Assembly (NCBI GenBank): GCA_023412915.1
Contig: JAEZRE010000010.1
Coordinates: 1 to 64,000, forward strand
Direction: 5' to 3'
Length of the DNA: 64,000 bases
From: Bacillota bacterium
Lineage (GTDB): Bacteria > Bacillota > Clostridia > Acetivibrionales > DTU013
Shown here: positions 45,104 to 54,600 of the stretch, piece by piece
Numbering within the stretch: the first letter of the stretch is position 1
Layout of the letters: each line of letters starts with the position of its first letter
Program-made: the position numbers and the translations under genes
The notes under the pieces: model-generated
Databases searched by the model: none
Told to the model about the DNA's origin: nothing
The model's input: only the letters and a program-made list of their open reading frames with translations

Positions 45104-45404
45104 TATAAAGCATCATATTTTTATATGCACAAGCTGCCGGATCAACGGGCAGCAGAAGGGATTGTGCTTTTCCAAGGCTTCGGTTGGCATTGTCGGTAGA
45201 TTTATAGAAACAATCGAGGACATGGGCCTGTCCGGCGATGTAATGATCACCAATACAGGATGCTTCGGAGTTTGCGATAAAGGACCGATCATTGTCGTTT
45301 ACCCGGAAGGGATCTGGTACAAAAACGTATCGGAGGACGACGTCGAAAGGATAGTGGAGGAGCATATCGTCAACGGAATTCCGGTGGAGGAACTGAGACT
45401 ATAG
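45096..45404 (+). CDS. Thioredoxin-like [2Fe-2S] ferredoxin
   Basis: The 102-residue protein closely resembles the C. pasteurianum 2Fe-2S ferredoxin in length and in cysteine positions 11, 14, 24, 56 and 60 (HHIFICTSCRINGQQKGLC; NTGCFGVCDKGP), and keeps VVYPEGIWY. The C. pasteurianum protein binds its own MoFe protein. It overlaps the nifN-B stop by eight bases and so is co-translated with cofactor-assembly genes. A role in nitrogenase electron transfer or cofactor assembly is inferred. Confidence 0.92.
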   Translation: MINIKHHIFICTSCRINGQQKGLCFSKASVGIVGRFIETIEDMGLSGDVMITNTGCFGVCDKGPIIVVYPEGIWYKNVSEDDVERIVEEHIVNGIPVEELRL

Positions 45405-45443
45405 AATTACAGCCGCTGCCGGCTGTGACCGGGGGGTGGAAGG

Positions 45444-46424
45444 ATGCTACAACTGATCGATAATACCTTGATGGCTTTGGAGTCTCCAATGCCGTCTAAA
45501 GAAGAGCTGCGGCTCTTCTGCGAATTATTGTTTGCGATCGGTGCTGACGCGATCGAATTGCCCGTAGGAGTGTATGAGACGATGAAGCCCATGCCTGCCG
45601 GCAGGTTTATTCTGAATGTGGGGTTCAGCGACGAAATAGGGAAGTACCCGGGATTCTACAGGTATGCATGCCATGGAGAACGAGAGCTTGATAATGTGAT
45701 ATACGAGTTCCAGCTCAATGACGTCAGGGAGATCATCAGGCTCCGGGCGCTTGACGGTCACAAAGAGGTTCGCATTACCGGCTGTGACGATCTGCTGTGC
45801 CATCCTTGCGAAAGGCTTATGGAAGAGATCCAAAACTCCCTGCCGAAGACAAACATATATTTCTGCCCGGAAAATGCCTTCGGCTGCGCAAGCGCTCTTG
45901 CCGTTCTGTGGGCGTTGAATTACGGCAGCAATATAACCGCAAGCTTTGCCGGCTGCAATAACAATGCCGCCACAGAGGAGGTGCTTATGGCGCTGCGACT
46001 TGCGATCAGGCACAAACCGAAACGTGATCTTTCGCTGCTTCCCGGGCTGACAAGGCTATATGAGAAGTTCATGAACAGATCCGTCGGCAACCGCAAACCT
46101 ATCATCGGTAAAAATATCTTCAGGGTGGAAGCCGGCATCCACGCGGACGGAATCCATAAAAATCCCGCGACTTATGAAGCCTATTCGCCGGAGAGCGTGG
46201 GCGGAAGAATGGAACTTGTCATCGGAAAGCACTCCGGGACCAAAGCAGTAAAAATGAAACTAGAGGAATTGAAACTGCCGGTGCCGGATGATGAAGAAGT
46301 AGAAAAAATACTGAAGTTTTCACGAAATATCTGCACGCAGGAACGTAAAAGCCTGAACGACGAGGAATTCATCCGGTTGGTCACGGGGGTGGTGAAGGGT
46401 GAAGGCATTCAAGCATATTGTTGA
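45444..46424 (+). CDS. nifV(omega): Homocitrate synthase omega subunit (C-terminal part of NifV)
   Basis: A 326-residue protein whose second half carries the homocitrate synthase/isopropylmalate synthase end region (FRVEAGIHADGIHKNPATYE and LVIGKHSGTKAVKMKLE), while its first half is a degenerate barrel lacking the TLRDGEQ active-site motif. In C. pasteurianum NifV is likewise encoded by two genes, omega then alpha. The two products should form one enzyme condensing 2-oxoglutarate and acetyl-CoA to homocitrate, the organic ligand of FeMo-cofactor. GGGGGGTGGAAGG precedes the ATG. Confidence 0.9.
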   Translation: MLQLIDNTLMALESPMPSKEELRLFCELLFAIGADAIELPVGVYETMKPMPAGRFILNVGFSDEIGKYPGFYRYACHGERELDNVIYEFQLNDVREIIRLRALDGHKEVRITGCDDLLCHPCERLMEEIQNSLPKTNIYFCPENAFGCASALAVLWALNYGSNITASFAGCNNNAATEEVLMALRLAIRHKPKRDLSLLPGLTRLYEKFMNRSVGNRKPIIGKNIFRVEAGIHADGIHKNPATYEAYSPESVGGRMELVIGKHSGTKAVKMKLEELKLPVPDDEEVEKILKFSRNICTQERKSLNDEEFIRLVTGVVKGEGIQAYC

Positions 46425-47205
46425 TACGACATTGAGGGATGGAGAGCAAAGCCCCGGTATCGCTCTGGGGATCGAAGACAAGGTAAAAATAGCCGGGCTT
46501 CTGGATGCTCTCGGGGTCTATGAAATAGAGGCGGGGATCCCTGTTATCAGCGAAGCCGAGGAGGCAGGGATATGCCGGATCCTCGAAAACAGGAGGCAGG
46601 CCAGGATATCCGTTTGGAGCCGAATGAATGTCAGCGATGTGAAGCGCTCCGTCGCATGCCGGCCGGATATCATACATATAGGCGCTCCTGTTTCCTATGT
46701 GCAGATATACAGCAAACTCAAAAAGAACAAGGATTGGGTGGTAAAAAGCGTCCTGGAATGCGCGGAAGCGGCAAAAAGCCGGGATATAGCAGTAACGGTA
46801 GGCCTGGAGGACGCATCCAGGTCGGACATCGGCTTCTTGTTAAGCTTGATCAGGGAATTGAAAAACGCCGGCGTGGATACAGTACGTGTCGCGGATACTG
46901 TCGGCGTACTTACGCCGAATAGAACAAGAGAATTAGTAAAAACGATCAGGGACTACTCTGATATTAAAATAGAGCTGCATATCCATAATGATCTGGGCAT
47001 GGCGGTTGCAAACTCAATCATCGGCGCAAAGGAGGGGGCCGACTATATAGACTGCACGCTGTTCGGCATAGGTGAAAGAGCCGGCAATTGCAATCTATAC
47101 GATTTCGTCAACGCCGGCGAAGCCATATTCCAATTCGCCATGAACAGAAAGCAGATACGCGCGGTGGAAATGCAGACCTGCAGCGAACTGCGTGGAGCGC
47201 TTTGA
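46399..47205 (+). CDS. nifV(alpha): Homocitrate synthase alpha subunit (catalytic part of NifV)
   Basis: The 268-residue protein is the HMGL-like TIM barrel of homocitrate synthase: DTTLRDGEQSPGIAL at the N-terminus, metal ligands in ELHIHNDLGMAVAN, and TLFGIGERAGNC near the end. The start is GTG at 46399 with GGGGGT upstream; the gene overlaps the omega gene by 26 bases, indicating coupled synthesis. No intrinsic terminator is seen after it, so the transcript may continue into the next gene. Confidence 0.92.
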   Translation: MKAFKHIVDTTLRDGEQSPGIALGIEDKVKIAGLLDALGVYEIEAGIPVISEAEEAGICRILENRRQARISVWSRMNVSDVKRSVACRPDIIHIGAPVSYVQIYSKLKKNKDWVVKSVLECAEAAKSRDIAVTVGLEDASRSDIGFLLSLIRELKNAGVDTVRVADTVGVLTPNRTRELVKTIRDYSDIKIELHIHNDLGMAVANSIIGAKEGADYIDCTLFGIGERAGNCNLYDFVNAGEAIFQFAMNRKQIRAVEMQTCSELRGAL

Positions 47206-47271
47206 CTAATAATGGACAAAGGAAATGAAAGGTAGTAGACTACATGTGAAAACGTAAAATTGGAGGAACAA

Positions 47272-48174
47272 ATGACCCAAAATATATCGCAAAACCTTAA
47301 AACAGGGGATTCGAACCAGATAACACGCGAATATTTCGATTCGCTGCTCGTCGAAATGCGGCTGTTTGGCTCTGTAATACCGTCTACTACGCTCGAACTG
47401 TATGGTGAGACCTTCTCAACGCCCATTATGACTGCCGCATTATCACATCTCCACAATACCTGTCCGAACGGGGCGGCTGAAATGGCAAAGGGTGTATTTG
47501 CCGCAAACGCGGTCATGTGGACAGGCATGGGAGACGAGGCGGAGCTCGAATCGATTATTGCCACCGGAGCAAGGACCATTAAAATAGTCAAGCCCTACGT
47601 TGATAACGATATTATTTACAGTAAGCTCGAACATGCGGAGAAATCAGGGGCTTTCGCCGTGGGAATGGATATCGATCATTGGTTTGACAGAAAAGGACAG
47701 TATGACAATGTCCTTGGTTCTCCGATGTCCGTTAAGTCGTTTGATGAAATCAAAAGCTTCATTAAAGCGACCGGATTGCCTTTTGTAGTCAAGGGAGTGT
47801 TAAGCGTACAGGACGCTTATAAATGTGTCGAAGCCGGAGCAAAGGGCATAGTTGTTTCACATCATCACGGGATTATGAATTACGCCGTGCCTCCTCTTAT
47901 GATATTGCCCGAAATAGTAAAGGTAATAGATCACACTATTCCAATATTTGTGGACTGCGGCATTTCAAGCGGCGCGGACGCGTTCAAGGCGCTGGCGCTT
48001 GGAGCTGATGCCGTATGTGCGGGCCGCGTGCTTATGGAGCCTCTCAAAAATGAAAAAGCTGACGGCGTCCGGAAAAAGCTCGAAGAAATGACGGGAGAAC
48101 TGGCCGGCATGATGGCGCGCACTTGTTCTTATGACGTCAGGCATATTGATCCGACCGTAATATGGAAGCGGTAA
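47272..48174 (+). CDS. FMN-dependent alpha-hydroxy-acid dehydrogenase/oxidase-like protein
   Basis: The 300-residue protein has the C-terminal half of the FMN-dependent alpha-hydroxy-acid oxidase barrel: PFVVKGVLSVQDAYKCVEAG (catalytic Lys), GIVVSHHHG (catalytic His) and FVDCGISSGADAFKALALGA for flavin phosphate. It is 50-60 residues shorter than lactate oxidases. In an anaerobe a dehydrogenase or isomerase role is more likely than oxygen use. GGAGG precedes ATG 47272. It lies 66 bases after nifV(alpha), with no terminator seen. Confidence 0.8.
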   Translation: MTQNISQNLKTGDSNQITREYFDSLLVEMRLFGSVIPSTTLELYGETFSTPIMTAALSHLHNTCPNGAAEMAKGVFAANAVMWTGMGDEAELESIIATGARTIKIVKPYVDNDIIYSKLEHAEKSGAFAVGMDIDHWFDRKGQYDNVLGSPMSVKSFDEIKSFIKATGLPFVVKGVLSVQDAYKCVEAGAKGIVVSHHHGIMNYAVPPLMILPEIVKVIDHTIPIFVDCGISSGADAFKALALGADAVCAGRVLMEPLKNEKADGVRKKLEEMTGELAGMMARTCSYDVRHIDPTVIWKR

Positions 48175-48329
48175 CTTCAGGAGGCAAGTCTTAGCGGAAC
48201 CTTTGGCAATGCGGATATATTACAGATGCTGTAAGCCGATTTTGCTTTATTTATTATCGCCAGATGAATTTATTTGAGTTATAATAGGTTTCATTGTATA
48301 AAATGGGGCAGTACAAAACGAGGTATACA

Positions 48330-49697
48330 ATGAAAATAGAGTGGTTCCGTCTTAACAAAAAAGCGGATAGGGAAATAATTTCACTGGCCTGGCCGTCGAT
48401 TACAGAGCAGATACTCGAGATGACGGTTGGAATGGTTTCTACCATATATATGGGCAGCATTGGTACTTATGCGGTTGCAGCCGTAGGTATGATTAATATG
48501 CTCATGGGGTTCATGCAAACTGTTTTTTCAGGCCTGTCGATAGGCACGACGGTCGTCATAGCGAGGGTCACGGGCGAAGGCAACAAGGCGGAAGCTAAAA
48601 GAGCATTGGTACAGTCAGGGTACATGGCCATTGTTGTCGGAGTATTGCTGGCGGCGTTCGGCAGGCTGTTTTCCGTCAATATACTAGGCCTGTTTTTCGG
48701 GGGAGCCGAAAAACAGGTTTTCGACGCCGGGATAAATTACTTTAATATTGTACTCTTAAACCTGCCTTTCCTTGTGCTTGACATAATAGTTTCAGGAGCA
48801 ATGAGGGGAGCGGGAGATACAAAAACGCCGATGTACATCACGGGCGGGGTCAACATTCTGAATATCATATTGAATACTGTCCTGATATTCGGCGTACCAT
48901 CCCTTCATATACCCGCTTTCGGCATCGTCGGCTCGGCAATAGCCGTTACGACTGCGAGGATAATAGGCGTCACCGTCAGGGTTCTGGTTTTGTATAATTT
49001 CAAGGGACTCAAGCTGAATATGAGCCTGAAGGAAGATTACTCGATCAGGCCGGAAATGATGAAGAGAATAATAAATATCGGCGTTCCGGGCTTCATAGAG
49101 CAGATGGTCATGCAGGGTGGTTTTCTCGTACTTCAGATAATAATCGTCACACTGGGCACGGTTTCGATGGCGGCGTACCAGATCGGTTTAAATGTCAATG
49201 CGCTGGCCTTCTTCCCCATATTTGGTTTTGCAATAGCCAATACCACGCTTGTCGGACAAAGCCTTGGCGAAAAGAATTACGAAAAGGCGGGGACCTATGC
49301 CTACGAAGGCTTGAAAATAACCATGGCGGTTGGGTTCGTCATCGGCATGCTCATGTTTATTTTCGCAAAACATCTTGCCGGCTGGTATTCAAACGACCCG
49401 CTCGTTATAAAGGAGTCGGTCGGGATAATCTGTACTTTCGGACTCATAGAGCCGCTGCTTGCCATACTGAATCTTTGCTCGGCGACACTGAAGGCCGCGG
49501 GTGACATCAAATATGTAATGGTCACTTCCTTCGTGGGACTGTGGACATTCAGGGTCATTACGTCCTACCTGCTGATAAAATATTCCGGGATAGGTCTGAC
49601 TGCGGTTATGATAGGTATTTTCTTCGACTTCAGTACGAGATCGTTCATGTATCTTGTCAGGATGAACAAGGGTAAATGGAAGTACCTTAAGGTTTAA
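48330..49697 (+). CDS. MATE family efflux transporter
   Basis: A 455-residue protein with about twelve membrane helices and the internal duplication of MATE exporters (IISLAWPSITEQILEMTVG in the first half; IINIGVPGFIEQMVMQGG in the second). These proteins exchange drugs or metabolites for protons or sodium ions. ATG 48330 with GAGG upstream is preferred over earlier in-frame starts at 48294 and 48303, which lack sites. It appears monocistronic. The substrate is unknown. Confidence 0.92.
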   Translation: MKIEWFRLNKKADREIISLAWPSITEQILEMTVGMVSTIYMGSIGTYAVAAVGMINMLMGFMQTVFSGLSIGTTVVIARVTGEGNKAEAKRALVQSGYMAIVVGVLLAAFGRLFSVNILGLFFGGAEKQVFDAGINYFNIVLLNLPFLVLDIIVSGAMRGAGDTKTPMYITGGVNILNIILNTVLIFGVPSLHIPAFGIVGSAIAVTTARIIGVTVRVLVLYNFKGLKLNMSLKEDYSIRPEMMKRIINIGVPGFIEQMVMQGGFLVLQIIIVTLGTVSMAAYQIGLNVNALAFFPIFGFAIANTTLVGQSLGEKNYEKAGTYAYEGLKITMAVGFVIGMLMFIFAKHLAGWYSNDPLVIKESVGIICTFGLIEPLLAILNLCSATLKAAGDIKYVMVTSFVGLWTFRVITSYLLIKYSGIGLTAVMIGIFFDFSTRSFMYLVRMNKGKWKYLKV

Positions 49698-49723
49698 CGA
49701 GGCAACCGAGCGCCTTAAAGAGG

Positions 49724-50509
49724 CTAGATAATACTGTTTACCACAACGCCGAAAAGTCCCCAGGCGGTGCCTAGCGCAGCACCTCCCATCACATCGCGAG
49801 GGTAGTGCATTCCGACGTAGATGCGCGTTATACCTACCAGCAATGCGACGCCGTACAGTATCAACCAGGCTGGAAGAGAAAGCTGATGATAATGAGAGAT
49901 CAATGCAACCAGAAAAAAAATCTGGCTGGTATGACCGCTTGGAAACGAATGCCCTCCGGCCCGCGAACCTACAATTCGCGCGTCTGCCAGCTTTATATAG
50001 GGACGCGTCCGGCATATCAGGACTTTCATCAGCTCGACAACGAGCCATAGTGACAGACTCCCCAATACGATTTCATACGCGAGCAGATGGTTTACCTTCA
50101 GGAAGAACACTACCGCGATCGCCATGGCAAAAATGCCGCTTCCTATCTGTGTGATGCCGAGCATTGTCCAATCGAGCCAGCGAGTATGCAAACCGTGCAG
50201 GTTGAAAACCTTGAAAGCCCACACATCTATGCGTTGCCCTGTTTTCCACACAAGTGAGACGGCTACAAGGCAGAAAATCAAAACAAGGGCGACCAGATGC
50301 TTCTGCGCCCTTAACCGGGTCCAGAAATATTCCCAAAGATAGCCCGGCATAAAGATCAAGGCGATTGTCAAAAGGATGCCGAGGCCGATTATCCAATAAA
50401 CAATACTGACTTTCCTGAACCAGTCGGCAACCCTGATACATTTTGTGCGTATTTTATGCACATGCCCGCCCTTTATTTCACCGTTATGCTCTGGTTTTTT
50501 GTTTTCCAT
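49724..50509 (-). CDS. PAP2-family membrane phosphatase
   Basis: The 261-residue protein has several membrane helices and the full acid phosphatase signature: KVLICRTRP (KX6RP), SFPSGHTS and TRIYVGMHYPRD (R-X5-H-X3-D). Such enzymes dephosphorylate phosphatidic acid, undecaprenyl pyrophosphate or phosphatidylglycerophosphate. Its start overlaps the end of the diacylglycerol-kinase gene by 26 bases, so the pair makes opposing lipid kinase and phosphatase activities in one operon. ATG 50509 is preferred over GTG 50518. Confidence 0.9.
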   Translation of the reverse strand: MENKKPEHNGEIKGGHVHKIRTKCIRVADWFRKVSIVYWIIGLGILLTIALIFMPGYLWEYFWTRLRAQKHLVALVLIFCLVAVSLVWKTGQRIDVWAFKVFNLHGLHTRWLDWTMLGITQIGSGIFAMAIAVVFFLKVNHLLAYEIVLGSLSLWLVVELMKVLICRTRPYIKLADARIVGSRAGGHSFPSGHTSQIFFLVALISHYHQLSLPAWLILYGVALLVGITRIYVGMHYPRDVMGGAALGTAWGLFGVVVNSII

Positions 50510-51461
50510 GCCTTTCACCCGTTTCTGCCGTTATAACTGTTGCTGCAGGCAGTATAACCGCCAAAGCCTGCCGCTGCATTTCGATGTGCACCGGGCCTTC
50601 TCCAAGCAGAATCCCATCCGCCATCACAGCCATGGCTGGCTGTGTTTCGATACTTATTTTACTCACTTGATAATTTCTGATTCGCGGATCGCTTTCCGCA
50701 TTGATCCCCGGCGCTTTCAGCATATATCCGACAAACAGGTCCAGTTTTGAAATGTCGGAACAGAAAAGCACGTCAAACAAGCCGTCCTTGAAGCAATCCG
50801 GCGTCCCGACCTGAAAATGGCGGCCGACATACGGCATATTCGACACCAGTATCACATGGCCCGTGTTTGTTATCTCCTTCTTTTCATCGAGTAATATATG
50901 CATTTCAGAAGGAGGCGAGGCTGTCAGAGTAGCCAGAAAATCGCCTATGCGTGCAAGATTGCCGTGCTGTATATCGTCCCCCGCTTCGAAAAGCGCCGAG
51001 AAAAGCCCAACCGAGCAAATTTCCAGAAACGGCATGCTTTTACCGTTGCAGGTGGCTACACCCATATCGACCTTATGGCGCATCCCGGTTCGAAGGATAT
51101 CGATCGCGGCCGGAATATCAGTGGGAATACCCAGCCCGTGAGCAACGTTGTTCTGGGTTCCTGTGGGGATGATTCCGAGCGTTGCATCCAAACCCTGCAT
51201 TGCTCTTGCAACGGCAGATACCGTACCATCTCCTCCGCAAACAACGAATATCCGGAAACCGTGCAGGACGGCATCCTTCACGACGCCCGGCAGATCCGAA
51301 TCAGGCTCGGTAAGGTACGGCTCGGCCACAAAATGCCGCGCCTGCAATTCTTTTATAACATTCATGAGCTGCAGCGGCGATTCGCGATTTGCACCGGAAG
51401 CAGGATTGAATATCAGTTTGACACGCTTTCTTATATTACGAGGATGTCCTTGTTTATTCAT
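50484..51461 (-). CDS. Diacylglycerol kinase family lipid kinase
   Basis: The 325-residue cytoplasmic kinase has the DAGK catalytic domain: LIFNPASGANRES near the N-terminus, VVCGGDGTVSAVA for nucleotide binding, and GIIPTGTQNNVAHGLGIP. The family phosphorylates diacylglycerol or related lipids (DgkB/YegS/BmrU group). The PAP2 phosphatase gene follows with overlap. The combination suggests phospholipid recycling. It is divergent from the frameshifted permease gene. Confidence 0.92.
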   Translation of the reverse strand: MNKQGHPRNIRKRVKLIFNPASGANRESPLQLMNVIKELQARHFVAEPYLTEPDSDLPGVVKDAVLHGFRIFVVCGGDGTVSAVARAMQGLDATLGIIPTGTQNNVAHGLGIPTDIPAAIDILRTGMRHKVDMGVATCNGKSMPFLEICSVGLFSALFEAGDDIQHGNLARIGDFLATLTASPPSEMHILLDEKKEITNTGHVILVSNMPYVGRHFQVGTPDCFKDGLFDVLFCSDISKLDLFVGYMLKAPGINAESDPRIRNYQVSKISIETQPAMAVMADGILLGEGPVHIEMQRQALAVILPAATVITAETGERHGKQKTRA

Positions 51462-51531
51462 AGTATTATTGTTTCTGCTCAGTACCTGATTTTATCCATA
51501 GATTAACTATGTCCATTTTTTTACTGTTTTA

Positions 51532-51540
51532 TGGTACAAT
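51532..51540 (+). promoter_or_regulatory. Extended -10 promoter (TGGTACAAT)
   Basis: TG plus TACAAT lies about 43 bases before the start at 51583, in the region divergent from the lipid-kinase operon. The -35 is weak. Confidence 0.45.
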
Positions 51541-51582
51541 TATGTAGCTGAACCAAGATGGTTAATTAGGGGGTGTTCGTTT

Positions 51583-53209
51583 ATGAAAAAGGTCGTTCCG
51601 TTTCTCATTGCGTTTCCGGCTCTGCTTTTGGTCTTTGTTTTCAAAGTGATACCGGCTTTCTATACGGTTATGATTTCAACGAAGGAATACAATATTTTTG
51701 AAGGTATGTTCGGCAGTAAATCTGTTGGCATGGCTGCATACTCTGAGCTTTTCAACCAGGAAGGGTTTTCGGGCGTGATCCGGAATACTGCTACACTTGG
51801 TACGCTGTCGATTATCCTGACCTGTATTCTTGCCGCGGTGCTGATAATCTGCATTTCAAAACTGCGCTGGGTATGGCTGAAGACGGCGTCCATTGCCGTA
51901 TTGGCCATACCTGCCTTCATACCCGTAACATCATTCGTCTGGGTATTCGGCAGCGCGTTCTCCGCTCAGTCGGGCTTCATAACAAGGCTGTTCACATCTC
52001 CGGGGGCTCAGCCCAGGCTGCTTTTTGCGGAACCCGCGCTGTATCCGTTTTTATTCGCAATCATGGACTCCTTGAGAAGTGTTTTTATTCCGGTCATCAT
52101 AGGAGTGCTTGTCTGTGAGTACGGCGAACGACTGGATTTTTGGGAGGATAGGGTTTGTAATCATAGGGTATGTCGCAGCGAGGGCGACAATGCTCATGTC
52201 CCCCGATATCGAAAATATATTGAACTCATCGAATCCATTGATCGTCAATACCTCGGAGGTTTTGGATTCGCTTCAATACAGGACGGGATTCGCTTTAATG
52301 CAATACAGCTCCGCCGGCGCGGTTTGGGTGTTGAAAACGATAATTCAGCTGATTATAAATATCGCAGTCTTTTTTGTACTGTATTCGCTTATGCCCTCCG
52401 TCACCAGGGCAGTCGACCGGCTTTCGAAAAAGGCCGGGAGCGTATCTGTCACAATAGCAGGCGTGATAGGATATTTACTTTTTGCAGCCGGCTCGATTAC
52501 TATGGTGATACTCACGTTCATACCGGCGTCGGGTAGACTGTGGGAAGGGATTAAGATATTGCTTTCGGACAGGATTTTCGTTTTGTCTTTTGTTAATAGC
52601 CTGATATACAGTATTTTGGGTTGCATTATATACGGTTTTACGGCATTCATGCTGGCATGCCCGCTGAGTACCGGTTCAAAGGCATATTCCTTTCTATTGG
52701 TCATTCTTCTTTCACTTACAAACAATTTCATTGGAGAGTATCTGTTTTTCAGAAGTTTAGGTATGTTCGATACTGCGCTTCCCGTGATAATAAGCTCGGG
52801 ACTATCGATAACGGGGGCATTTGCCCTGCATTTCTGCGTTTGTGCGAAATTAAAACAATGTTCCTTTGAATTTGCCGATTATGTCAAGGCATCCCTTTTA
52901 CCGCTGCTTACGCTTGTTATAATAGCCTTTATCGTAAATTGGGGCGGATATTTGTACCAAATGATTTATACAGCCCGTGCCGATCATTATGGAATAGGGA
53001 TGTACGGCAGAATGCTGCTTTATGGAGGACTCGGCGCGGCAACGCAGAACGCATCGGCAGGTGAAACCGTACAGCTCGATCCCGCGGTTATAAAATCAGC
53101 CTTCGTTTTCCTCTCCTCCATAGTACCTGCCGTGCTTGGAGCGATAATTATAGCCCTGAACAAATTCCTGCCGTTGACCGCGTTTACGGCACAGGTAAGG
53201 AAGGGCTGA
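51583..53209 (+). pseudogene. Double ABC permease gene broken by a frameshift
   Basis: Bases 51583 to about 52125 encode a permease N-terminus (first membrane helix, then IRNTATLGTLSIILTCILAA and DSLRSVFIPVIIGVLVCEYG). The frame then continues as Arg-rich nonsense to 52536. The next frame, from about 52120, continues sensibly (DWIFGRIGFVIIGYVAARAT) through more membrane helices to 53209. Both pieces together give about 540 residues, fitting a fused MalF-MalG-type permease. A +1 shift in CGAACGACTGG (52123-52135) would rejoin them. It may be a real mutation or a sequence error. No binding protein or ATPase gene is adjacent. Confidence 0.75.
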
Positions 53210-53247
53210 GGCCCAGGCTGCGCAATAAATACCGGAGGTAAGCTCTA

Positions 53248-54525
53248 TTGGAAAAAGTCAAAAAATACAGTGCGGAAACATTCGATTTGATGCAATATTT
53301 CTACGGCTCCGTTCATGATCCGCTAATTCACTGCCTGATTCGCCTTTCAGTACACATTGACGAGATGCTGCTCAAAAAAGCAGTTACCTTGTCGCTGGCG
53401 GCTATTCCAATGATACGCTGCTGCTTTGACAGCTCGTCGAGGCGCCCGGCCTGGAAAGATAATGGCTTTACAGGGGATGATATTGTACGCATGTTTCCCT
53501 GCGAGGCCGATGATACCGGGCAAAGCATGGGGCTCCTTGTTTCAACGATAGATATTGCACACGAACCGCAGTTAAGGATCAATGTGATCAGGGGTAAGGA
53601 GAGCGGCGATACGCTTTGTTTGGTCATTAACCATATGGTGTGCGACGGTTCCGGCTTCAAAGAATATATCTACCTGCTCTGCGAGCTTTATACGAAATTG
53701 TTGAATGATGTGGAATACAAACCGGATCCGAAATTTTATCCGAGAGGCGCCGGACAGCTTTTTAAAGGTATAGGAGCAGCGGAGAAGCTCGGCATTTTGT
53801 TCTCCAAATATGACCTTTCATGGCAGAGTCATAAAACCTCGATGAAGCTGGCAGGAGACACAAGCAACCCGTTTATTGTGACACGCCGCATTGAGAAAGC
53901 TGAGTTGGCTTCAATAAAAGCATATGCAAAGAGCATGGGCGCATCCGTAAACGATATGTTTATGACGGCGTATATCAGATTGTTGAGCAGGAGGACAGGT
54001 AAAGAGAGGATTGTGATCCCATGCCCGGTGGATCTGAGAAAATATATCCCAAAAACTCAAAAGCATGGCATCTGTAATCTCACCAGCAATTATTGCTGTG
54101 ATGTGACAGTCAGGGGTGAGGATTCGTTCCGTGATACACTGGCGGAGGTATCCCGGCAAATGAAGCTGCAGAAAGACAGCAGCAAGTCTTTGAAATCTGT
54201 TATAATGCTGGAATTGGCTTTCCGAGTATTGCCATATCGCTTCCTTAAAAGAAATTTTGAAAAATTTTTTACAATCCCGGTTGTTTCCTATACCAACCTC
54301 GGCGTCATGGACGGACAACTGCTCAGGTTCGGGGATATAGACGTTACCGAAGCTTTCCTTACCGGAGCCATCAAATATGTGCCTTATTTTCAAGTAGCGG
54401 TCTCCACTTATGACGATTGCTGCACGTTAACCTGCAACCTGCACGGAACGCCCGGCGACAGGATATGGATAGAGAGCTTCCTTGAAGGACTGGCGAAAGA
54501 GCTTTTGGATCGTTCGGGGGAGTAG
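53248..54525 (+). CDS. Condensation-domain-like acyltransferase
   Basis: A 425-residue soluble protein of the CoA-dependent acyltransferase superfamily: the catalytic HxxxDG motif is HMVCDG in LVINHMVCDGSGFKEYIY, and MGASVNDMFMTAYIRLLS and a GVMDG segment mark the second half. The DFGWG motif of chloramphenicol acetyltransferase relatives is not seen. It resembles the alcohol-acetyltransferase/PapA group more than an NRPS module, since no carrier protein is present. The start is TTG 53248 with CGGAGG upstream, 38 bases after the broken permease gene. Confidence 0.78.
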   Translation: MEKVKKYSAETFDLMQYFYGSVHDPLIHCLIRLSVHIDEMLLKKAVTLSLAAIPMIRCCFDSSSRRPAWKDNGFTGDDIVRMFPCEADDTGQSMGLLVSTIDIAHEPQLRINVIRGKESGDTLCLVINHMVCDGSGFKEYIYLLCELYTKLLNDVEYKPDPKFYPRGAGQLFKGIGAAEKLGILFSKYDLSWQSHKTSMKLAGDTSNPFIVTRRIEKAELASIKAYAKSMGASVNDMFMTAYIRLLSRRTGKERIVIPCPVDLRKYIPKTQKHGICNLTSNYCCDVTVRGEDSFRDTLAEVSRQMKLQKDSSKSLKSVIMLELAFRVLPYRFLKRNFEKFFTIPVVSYTNLGVMDGQLLRFGDIDVTEAFLTGAIKYVPYFQVAVSTYDDCCTLTCNLHGTPGDRIWIESFLEGLAKELLDRSGE

Positions 54526-54600
54526 CTCTATTGAAACAGTGTGTTTATTTGAGTTATTATTATAGGAGTCTTTATTAAAGCTAAAGAAAGTGTGATAAAA

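Noticed and set aside
45525..46013. Long minus-strand open frames inside the nif and transporter genes
   Set aside because: They are antisense to genes with clear family motifs, have no ribosome sites and no recognisable protein content.
52109..53209. A separate complete permease starting at 52109
   Set aside because: The TTG start has no ribosome site, and the product begins in the middle of a permease domain whose first part is in the other frame just upstream.
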